Shown here piece after piece: positions 26,608 through 33,789 of a DNA stretch of 54,148 nucleotides. The notes below the pieces were generated by a model, which was given only the letters and a program-made list of their open reading frames with translations, was not told where the DNA came from and did no database searches. Both the position numbers and the translations under genes were made by a program. Positions within the stretch are counted from its first letter, which is position 1. Each line of letters opens with the position of its first letter. The DNA is from Candidatus Eisenbacteria bacterium. Lineage in GTDB: Bacteria > Eisenbacteria > RBG-16-71-46 > SZUA-252. The DNA lies in NCBI GenBank assembly GCA_005893305.1, contig VBOZ01000029.1, positions 58,229-112,376 of the forward strand, in the 5' to 3' direction.

Positions 26608-28111
26608 TAGCCCGTCCGCGGGCCGGGGCTGCCGCGTCGTGGTGGACGCAGGTGAAGTCGATGAATCCGCGCTCCGGATCTGTGTGGGTGAGCTTCAGGC
26701 GCACGCGGTCGCCGACATCGAGCCCTGCCGCACCCTGCTCGATGCGGCCCTCGACCGGCGGGTCGAAAATACGCGCCCACGTCCCCTTGTCGGACGCGCC
26801 GGTGACGATTCCTTCGAATTCCTGGCCGATCCGGTCCGTGAGCAGATAGGCGGCGGCCGCCTTTCGCAGGAGGCGCTCCACCTTCTGGGCATCGTCCTCT
26901 TTCTGCGTACAGTGCGCCGCGAGCGCCTCGAGCGGGTGGCGATCGTACGGTACCGGTTGTCCGGCAAGGGCGGCCTTGACCAGCCGTTGCGTGATGAGAT
27001 CTGGGTAGCGCCGGTTCGGTGCCGTGGAGTGAGTGTAGTCGTTCACCGCGAGGCCAAAGTGGCCGGTGACCTCCTGGCCCGGGAAGCTGGCTTCGTATTC
27101 GCCGCGGCCGAGCAGCTTGATGACCGATAGCGAGAGGTCAGGAAAACGGAGCGGATCCGCGGCACGTCGCCGAGTCAGGAAGTCGTGCAGAGCACTCGCG
27201 TCGGGCGTGGAAGGGAGCGGGTCGCCGAATTGCGCGGCGATGTCGACGATGCGTTGCCAGCGCTCGGGCGAGCGCACAACGCGCCGCATGACGGGGAAGC
27301 GGTGGTCCGTCAGGAACCGGGCGATGGCGCCATTCGCAGCGATCATGGAGTCCTCGATGATCTCCTTCGCGCGGTTCCTGTCCTCAGCCACGAGGCCGCT
27401 CAACGAGTCGCCGTCGAATGTGGCGCGCACCTCGATCGTCTCCAGCTCCAGCGCGCCATGTTCGTGGCGCCAGGCTTTGAGACGCTGGGCCGCGCGATCT
27501 TGAAGACGGAGGTTGTCGGCCAGTCCCGCCACGGCGGCGATCGCCGGCGGCATCCCACCCCGGCCCTCGAGCCACGCGCCAACGCTCGAATAGGCGAGCT
27601 TGGCTTGGTTCCGCACGATGGCGCGGTAGACGCTCGAAGTATCGCTCGAGCCCACGTCGCCGACCACGATCTCCACGACGACGGCCATCCGGTCCTCGCC
27701 CTGGCCGAGCGACGTGAGATTCGTGCTGAGTCGCTCGGGCAGCATGGGGAAGTTCTGCGGCACCGTGTAGATCGAGGTTGTATTGGCGCCCGCATGGCCG
27801 TCCAGAGCGGAGCCAGGCACCACCGACGCGCTCACGTCGGCAATCGCGACCAGAAGCCGGGTGCCGCCGCCAGGGACGGGTGCGGCCACGGTGAGCTGGT
27901 CAAGGTCACGCGAGTCGTCGTTATCGATGGAGCACCAGACAAGCTCCCGCAGGTCGCGTAGGTCGGGGCCGAATGGAGCCGCCGGGGCCGCAATTCGCTG
28001 CGCCTCGGCAAGTGCCGCGGCCGAAAACTCGGGCTCGAGACCTCGCGCGACCATCGCCTGCCGCGCTACGCGCAGCAATAGAGCGCGCTCTCCTTCCATC
28101 CGCACGCTCAT
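26597..28111 (-). CDS. RNB-domain exoribonuclease (RNase II/R family, short)
   Basis: A 504-residue 3'-5' exoribonuclease. The RNB block has SIDNDDSRDLDQL with the metal-binding aspartates, IADVSASVVPGSALD and DYTHSTAPNRRYPDLITQRL. A C-terminal S1-like barrel (about 430-490, EFEGIVTGASDKGTWARI) is present, while the N-terminal cold-shock barrels of classical RNase II are missing. The start at 28111 forms an ATGA overlap with the LOG gene stop; the frame is open well upstream, but that stretch lies within LOG. Likely role: RNA turnover. Confidence 0.92.
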   Translation of the reverse strand: MSVRMEGERALLLRVARQAMVARGLEPEFSAAALAEAQRIAAPAAPFGPDLRDLRELVWCSIDNDDSRDLDQLTVAAPVPGGGTRLLVAIADVSASVVPGSALDGHAGANTTSIYTVPQNFPMLPERLSTNLTSLGQGEDRMAVVVEIVVGDVGSSDTSSVYRAIVRNQAKLAYSSVGAWLEGRGGMPPAIAAVAGLADNLRLQDRAAQRLKAWRHEHGALELETIEVRATFDGDSLSGLVAEDRNRAKEIIEDSMIAANGAIARFLTDHRFPVMRRVVRSPERWQRIVDIAAQFGDPLPSTPDASALHDFLTRRRAADPLRFPDLSLSVIKLLGRGEYEASFPGQEVTGHFGLAVNDYTHSTAPNRRYPDLITQRLVKAALAGQPVPYDRHPLEALAAHCTQKEDDAQKVERLLRKAAAAYLLTDRIGQEFEGIVTGASDKGTWARIFDPPVEGRIEQGAAGLDVGDRVRLKLTHTDPERGFIDFTCVHHDAAAPARGRASGA

Positions 28112-28905
28112 CGCGGGTTCCTCGGAGAGGAAGTGACCGACGGCGCGATCGCCGGGGTAGTGGCCTCCATCCCAATGGCGAGCCCCTGCTTCAGGGCCTC
28201 GAGCGCCTCGCCCGGGCTGTCCACGAGATGGAACAGTTCGAGATCCTTCTCTTGGATCATCCCGTGGCGCACGAGCGCCTTGAAGTTCACGATCTCGTTC
28301 CAATAGGCAGAGCCGTACAAGAGGACGACCATGCGCCGGTCGAGCTTGCCGGTTTGCGCCAGCGTCAGAATTTCGAAGAGTTCGTCCAGGGTCCCGAAGC
28401 CTCCCGGGAACGCCACGATCGCGCGCGCTAGGTGCGCGAACCAAAGCTTGCGCATGAAGAAGTAGTGAAATTCAAGTGAGAGCCCCGGCGTGATGTAGGG
28501 ATTGGGGCGCTGCTCGTGGGGCAGACCGATGTTGAGCCCGACCGTGCGCCCACCCGCCTCGGCCGCGCCCCGATTCGAAGCCTCCATGATCCCTCCGCCC
28601 CCACCCGTGCAGACGACGAAACGATGCGCTGGAGAATTCAGCCCCATGGACCACTCGGTGACCAGGCGCGCGAGCTCGCGGGCCTTGGCGAGGTACGTGC
28701 CGAGAGGGTCGTCCTCGCGCACCCTTGCAGACCCGAAAAAGACGATGGTGTCGTGGAGGCGCCGTTGCCGGAAGACATGGAGTGGCTGGAGGTATTCTGA
28801 GAGGATGCGCAGCGGCCGCCCATCCTCGCTGTCGAGGAATTCTTCGCTGCGATAAGCGAGGGGCGGTCGTGCATCCGCGGGTGACGGCTGGTTGGGCTTC
28901 GTCAT
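28108..28905 (-). CDS. LOG family protein (TIGR00730-like nucleotide phosphoribohydrolase)
   Basis: A 265-residue Rossmann-type protein with the two LOG motifs: GGGGGIMEASNRGA and PGGFGTLDELFE. LOG enzymes release the base from nucleoside 5'-monophosphates (AMP or cytokinin ribotides); several bacterial members are general nucleotide hydrolases. The long form, with about 55 extra N-terminal residues, is the version common in bacteria. It is first in a leftward run LOG-RNB-aldolase/SDR, overlapping RNB by 4 nt. No strong ribosome-binding site was seen before ATG 28905. It is divergent from the aldo/keto reductase across about 130 bp. Confidence 0.92.
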   Translation of the reverse strand: MTKPNQPSPADARPPLAYRSEEFLDSEDGRPLRILSEYLQPLHVFRQRRLHDTIVFFGSARVREDDPLGTYLAKARELARLVTEWSMGLNSPAHRFVVCTGGGGGIMEASNRGAAEAGGRTVGLNIGLPHEQRPNPYITPGLSLEFHYFFMRKLWFAHLARAIVAFPGGFGTLDELFEILTLAQTGKLDRRMVVLLYGSAYWNEIVNFKALVRHGMIQEKDLELFHLVDSPGEALEALKQGLAIGMEATTPAIAPSVTSSPRNPR

Positions 28906-28907
28906 AG

Positions 28908-30026
<1,119 letters not shown>

Positions 30027-30047
30027 GAGGAGAAAGGCATGGCGACG

Positions 30048-31034
30048 CTATTCGGCGTTGGGAATCCTGACGATGCTGCCCCTCGCCTGCGGGTCGTTCG
30101 GATCCTTCACCACCGTGATGTACAATTGCTTTCCACCGGGACCGAACGCCACGTTGGTGGTGCCATCTCCGGCAGCGATCGGGAAGACGTGCAGCAGCTT
30201 GCCGTCGGGCGAGATTTTCAAGATTTTCCCGCCGAACCACTGGGCGACGTAGATATTGCCTTTGGCGTCGATCTTCATGCTGTCCGGTCCCAGCCACCAG
30301 GTACTGTTCTTGTTCGGCGTCAGGAGATTCAGTAGCGCGAAATTCTCGCGGTGACTGAGCGAACCATCGTTGTTGACCGCGAATTTCAAGATGCAGTTCC
30401 CGACGGTCTCGCTGACGTAGAGCGTCTTTTGGTCCGGGGAGATGCCGATGCCGTTGGCATAGTTCAGGTCGTTCGCAACCTCGACCCACTGCTGGCTGCC
30501 GGGCGCGAGATAGAGGATCTTGCCGGCGACTGCGGTCGGCACGCCCTGATAGGGGCCGAACACCGTGGCGTAGGTGCCCCCATTGGCTGTGACCACGACA
30601 TCGTTGATGCCGCCATCGAACTTGCCGCCCTTGTCGTCGCCGTCCCAGCGATGCAACAGCTTGCCGGTCATGTCGAGTTCGAGGATCGCGCCATGCTCGT
30701 CGGTGCACGCGACCAGGAAGGTATTCTGCTTTGTGAGCGCCAGGCCATTGTGGCTGCAGCCCGGAAGACTGTTCAGCACGGTGGTGGTCTTGCCATCCCA
30801 CTTCGAGAGTGTGCTGGATGTCCACGCCACGTAGTAGAGATTCCCGTTCACGAACAGCGGTCCCTCGGGGCCAAGCACATCGCTCACGATGGTGACTTCT
30901 TCGGCTCGCGCTGCCGCGGCAGAGGCCATAATGCAGACGACGATGCACATGAGTCCGCGCGTTCTCAGTCGGGATCCTTTCGGGGCGATGGAAGCCTGGA
31001 GGGACAATTGGGCCACGCGCCGAATATACTCCAT
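30048..31034 (-). CDS. SMP-30/gluconolactonase/LRE-like exported beta-propeller
   Basis: A protein of up to 328 residues with repeated beta-propeller blades: GPLFVNGNLYYVAWTSS, LALTKQNTFLVACTDE, NGIGISPDQKTLYVSETV, KIDAKGNIYVAQWFGGKI, VAFGPGGKQLYITVV. A hydrophobic signal segment (GLMCIVVCIMASAAAARA) ends near residue 45 of the longest reading. The start is uncertain: ATG 31034 gives an unusually long N-region, while ATG 30950 starts within the signal segment without basic residues. Likely a periplasmic lactone or ester hydrolase, or a non-enzymatic propeller. By eye its codon use is less GC-biased than its neighbours, perhaps recent acquisition. Confidence 0.8.
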   Translation of the reverse strand: MEYIRRVAQLSLQASIAPKGSRLRTRGLMCIVVCIMASAAAARAEEVTIVSDVLGPEGPLFVNGNLYYVAWTSSTLSKWDGKTTTVLNSLPGCSHNGLALTKQNTFLVACTDEHGAILELDMTGKLLHRWDGDDKGGKFDGGINDVVVTANGGTYATVFGPYQGVPTAVAGKILYLAPGSQQWVEVANDLNYANGIGISPDQKTLYVSETVGNCILKFAVNNDGSLSHRENFALLNLLTPNKNSTWWLGPDSMKIDAKGNIYVAQWFGGKILKISPDGKLLHVFPIAAGDGTTNVAFGPGGKQLYITVVKDPNDPQARGSIVRIPNAE

Positions 31035-31107
31035 TCTGAGTTACGCCCAATCACTTGCGGGGACGGCACGCGCACCAGGCAGGGAGCTTCGAGGTTGACG
31101 GCCTCGC

Positions 31108-31542
31108 ATGGACTCAATGGCGCGGAGGAGCACATTGTTCGCAATCAAAGTCGAGGTCAGCGATCCGTCGGCCAAGACGCTCACGTTCAGAGCGCAGAAA
31201 ACGATGTACGGTGGCAAGCATATCGCCAAAGGCGATACGCTCTTCGTATTCGCGAGCGAGAACGAGGGTGGGCCAGGTCTCATCGCAGCCGGCGTCGTCA
31301 CCTCGGCCGAAGCGACCAGGAAGAAGACCGGTATCGCACGGCAGACGCCGCGCGTCAATCTCACCATGAGGCGTACCGCGCTCGCGAAGCGCAGCCTGGG
31401 GCGGCGCGAGCTCAAGGCGTTCACCAACTGGAACGACGACCGACCCGAGACAGAGCTCAACTTCAAGTTCTATCGGCAGGCAACGAACAAGATTGTCGGC
31501 ATTTCGGATGAAGCTGCGGAGTTCCTCCGTGGGTTCTTTTGA
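31108..31542 (+). CDS. hypothetical protein, possibly PUA/EVE-like fold
   Basis: A 144-residue cytoplasmic protein of unknown family. The core IAKGDTLFVFASENEGGPGL followed by IAAGVVTSAEA has the beta-hairpin pattern of PUA/EVE/ASCH-type nucleic-acid-binding domains (a binding platform, then a G-V-V strand). A basic middle part (TMRRTALAKRSLGRREL) and a C-terminal helix follow. The start is ambiguous: ATG 31108, ATG 31117, or TTG 31135, the last with GGAGGAG 4 nt upstream. It precedes the truncated dinB by 15 nt. The fold assignment is a pattern-based inference. Confidence 0.6.
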   Translation: MDSMARRSTLFAIKVEVSDPSAKTLTFRAQKTMYGGKHIAKGDTLFVFASENEGGPGLIAAGVVTSAEATRKKTGIARQTPRVNLTMRRTALAKRSLGRRELKAFTNWNDDRPETELNFKFYRQATNKIVGISDEAAEFLRGFF

Positions 31543-31557
31543 CTCCACCGTGAAATC

Positions 31558-32211
31558 ATGATCCGACGCATCGTGCACATCGACATGGACGCGTTCTACG
31601 CGTCCGTCGAGCAACGAGACCGGCCCGAGCTTTGCGGCCGGTCGGTCGCCGTGGGCGGCTCTCCCACTTCACGGGGCGTCGTCGCTGCCGCCAGCTATGA
31701 GGCGCGTCGGTGCGGCGTCCGATCCGCCATGCCGATGAGTCAAGCCATTCGCCTTTGCCCCGACCTGACGATCGTCCCGCCCAACTTTGCGAAGTATCGA
31801 CTGGTCTCCGGACAGGTCATGTCGATTCTTCGCGGCGTCACGCCCCTGGTCGAGCCGCTCTCGCTCGACGAGGCGTATCTCGATGTGACGCAGAACGCTT
31901 GGGGCGAGCCACTCGGGGTGAACGTAGCGAAGCGGGTGAAGGCTGCGATTCGCGAAGCGACCGGGCTCACGGCATCTGCGGGCGTCGCGCCCAATAAGTT
32001 CCTGGCGAAAATCGCTTCCGGCTGGCGCAAGCCGGACGGCCTCACGGTGGTGGCTCCGGAGCGGGTCGAGTCGTTCTTGCAGCAGCTAGGCGTCGACGCG
32101 CTCTGGGGCGTCGGTCCCGTGACCGCCAAGCGGCTGCGCGCGCGCGGCGTCGAGCGGCTGGTGGACGTGCGGAGCGCCGACCCCGAAACCGCGCAGCTGC
32201 GGCTCGAGTGA
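31558..32211 (+). CDS. dinB: DNA polymerase IV (DinB), C-terminally truncated
   Basis: Y-family translesion polymerase fragment of 217 residues against about 350 in full-length DinB. Palm and finger motifs are intact: HIDMDAFYASVEQRD with the metal Asp, AAASYEARRCGVRSAMPM, and SLDEAYLDVT with the catalytic Asp/Glu. The thumb HhH region (VGPVTAKRLRARGVERLVDV) is present. The frame stops at 32209-32211, so the little-finger domain and the C-terminal beta-clamp motif are lost. The next gene ends on the opposite strand 1 nt later, so this is a deletion or rearrangement boundary rather than a simple frameshift. Probably inactive or impaired. Confidence 0.88.
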   Translation: MIRRIVHIDMDAFYASVEQRDRPELCGRSVAVGGSPTSRGVVAAASYEARRCGVRSAMPMSQAIRLCPDLTIVPPNFAKYRLVSGQVMSILRGVTPLVEPLSLDEAYLDVTQNAWGEPLGVNVAKRVKAAIREATGLTASAGVAPNKFLAKIASGWRKPDGLTVVAPERVESFLQQLGVDALWGVGPVTAKRLRARGVERLVDVRSADPETAQLRLE

Positions 32212-32212
32212 T

Positions 32213-32653
32213 CTACCGCGTTGGCCGCGCTTGAGAAGGCGCCGCGCCACGTTCTCTCGCCCGATGGAGCATGACGGCGACGGTCCCGACGAAATCGACG
32301 GCTTGGACCGGCTTCGTGAGGTACGCCTCGGCGCCGCGGCTGAACCCCATATGCTTCTGCTTGGGCAAGTTGAGCGCGCTCAGGATCACGATGGGGAGGA
32401 TCCAAGGGTGGTAGAGCCTCCGCAGCTCGACGCAGACGTCGTAGCCGTTCATGTCGGGCAGCATGATGTCGAGGACGACCACATCCATCCGGTTCTCGGC
32501 CGCGAAGGTGAGCGCCGGCTTTGCTCGATTTATGAAATGAACCTCGTGGCCGGCGCGCTCCAAGTGGCCCCGCAGGAGCCGTCCTAGCGCCTCGTCGTCC
32601 TCGATAATTAGGATTCGCCCCCCGGAGGGGCCCGGTATGTTGCTCTCGGTCAT
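32213..32653 (-). CDS. single-domain response regulator (CheY-like)
   Basis: A 146-residue receiver protein: acidic pocket IIEDDEALGRLL, phosphoacceptor Asp in VVVLDIMLPDMNG, Thr/Ser in ILSALNLPK and Lys in YLTKPVQ. No output domain; the C-terminus is a short basic tail. ATG 32653 is chosen because GGAGGA lies 5 nt upstream; a longer reading to 32707 lacks such a site. No histidine kinase is adjacent, so it is an orphan here. Its 3' end abuts the truncated dinB. Confidence 0.92.
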   Translation of the reverse strand: MTESNIPGPSGGRILIIEDDEALGRLLRGHLERAGHEVHFINRAKPALTFAAENRMDVVVLDIMLPDMNGYDVCVELRRLYHPWILPIVILSALNLPKQKHMGFSRGAEAYLTKPVQAVDFVGTVAVMLHRARERGAAPSQARPTR

Positions 32654-32712
32654 TGGAGTCCTCCGCTGTTTGGCAGACGAGGGCTCGGGATCGCTGCCCA
32701 AGCCCACGCTCT

Positions 32713-33606
32713 TTATCCCCCTGAATTATCGGAAGAATCCGGGTCCAAATTAGCGGGAAATCGAGGATCGCCAGTCGAGATTGAGCCCACGCTCGCGGCC
32801 GTCACACACGCCATCGCCAGCAGTTGCAGGGGCGTGAGCCACTCCCTGAGCACGATCGCGGCGGCGAGGGCAGCGGCGCCCGGTTCCAGGCTCATCAAGA
32901 TGCCGAACACCCGGGGCGGCAGGGTGCGCAGCGCCACCATCTCGAGGCTGTAGGGGATCACCGAGCTCAGCAGGCCGACCAGCGCCCCCAACACCAGCAG
33001 ACGAGGCTCGAGCAGCCGCTCGCCGGCCGCCACCACCGCGAACGGTGCGATCGCCAGCGTGGCGATGGTGCTGGCCACGGCCAGCCCCTCGACGCCGGCC
33101 CAGCGGCGCCCCGTGGCCGCCGTCGAGACGATGTACAGCGCCCAGCAGCCGCCGGCGACCAGCGCCAGGCCGAACCCGACGGCGTCGACCTTGGTGGGGC
33201 CGGCGCCGAACAGCGTAATGCCGAGGGCGGCCAGGCCCACCCACACCAAGTCGCGGGGCCGCCGGCTGCCGACCGCGGCCAGCGACAGCGGACCCACGAA
33301 CTCGATGGTGACCGCCACACCGAGCGGGATGCGGGCGAACGACTCGTAGAACGCCCAGTTCATCGCGCCGAGCGCGAACCCCAGCGCCAGCACGGGCCAC
33401 CAGTCGGCGGCCGGCCGGCCGCGCAACCGCGGCCGGGCAAAGACGAGCAGGATCAGGGAGCTGGTGATCAGCCGGAGGAACACCATCCCCACCGGGGGAA
33501 TCTCGCCGAAGAGGCCCTTGGAGATCACCGCGCCAAACTGCACCGAAAGGATGCCGATCAGAACGAGCCAAACGGGAGAAAAGCGGGGCGTGGACGCGCG
33601 GTTCAC
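32713..33606 (-). CDS. EamA-family transporter (RhtA-like exporter)
   Basis: A 297-residue integral membrane protein with ten predicted helices in two EamA halves (for example LVLIGILSVQFGAVISKGL and MVFLRLITSSLILLVFA; second half GVEGLAVASTIATLAIAPF and FGILMSLEPGAAALAAAIVL). The latter motif is typical of the RhtA/threonine-homoserine exporter branch. Probable role: export of small metabolites or amino acids; the substrate is not shown. By eye the gene is richer in GC than its neighbours, compatible with transfer. It sits 59 nt upstream of the response regulator on the same strand. Confidence 0.88.
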   Translation of the reverse strand: MNRASTPRFSPVWLVLIGILSVQFGAVISKGLFGEIPPVGMVFLRLITSSLILLVFARPRLRGRPAADWWPVLALGFALGAMNWAFYESFARIPLGVAVTIEFVGPLSLAAVGSRRPRDLVWVGLAALGITLFGAGPTKVDAVGFGLALVAGGCWALYIVSTAATGRRWAGVEGLAVASTIATLAIAPFAVVAAGERLLEPRLLVLGALVGLLSSVIPYSLEMVALRTLPPRVFGILMSLEPGAAALAAAIVLREWLTPLQLLAMACVTAASVGSISTGDPRFPANLDPDSSDNSGG

Positions 33607-33732
33607 GAATTGGGTTTACACCGTAGCCAAGACCGTAGCCAGCACCGATTCCCACGAGGTAAAGTCGAAGGTCCTGCAATAGGATGGCGGCAATCGAGGG
33701 GTATTCCAGGGTCAACTCACGGGGGGTGGATC

Positions 33733-33789
33733 ATGTCATTCACTCGGGTGAACGAACGGCTCTTTGGTAGTGCGCTCAGGTCCAAATGA
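33733..33789 (+). CDS. short leader ORF coupled to FG-GAP gene
   Basis: ATG at 33733 follows a GGGGGGTGG ribosome-binding-like stretch by a few bases and encodes 18 residues (MSFTRVNERLFGSALRSK). Its stop TGA at 33787-33789 overlaps the ATG of the following secreted protein at 33786 (ATGA). The following gene has only a weak site of its own, so its translation may depend on reading of this leader. The peptide has no recognisable function. Confidence 0.4.
   Translation: MSFTRVNERLFGSALRSK

Noticed and set aside
31048-31070. CAATCACTTGCGGGG copy similar to the sequence just before tRNA-Cys (36704-36719)
   Set aside because: About one shared 15-mer is expected by chance in a window of this size; the match does not include the tRNA 3' end used as an attachment site, and no integrase is present.
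32824-33732. Long plus-strand frame opposite the EamA transporter
   Set aside because: Gln/His/Arg-rich shadow of a membrane protein gene; only its last 19 codons (the leader ORF) have a convincing start.
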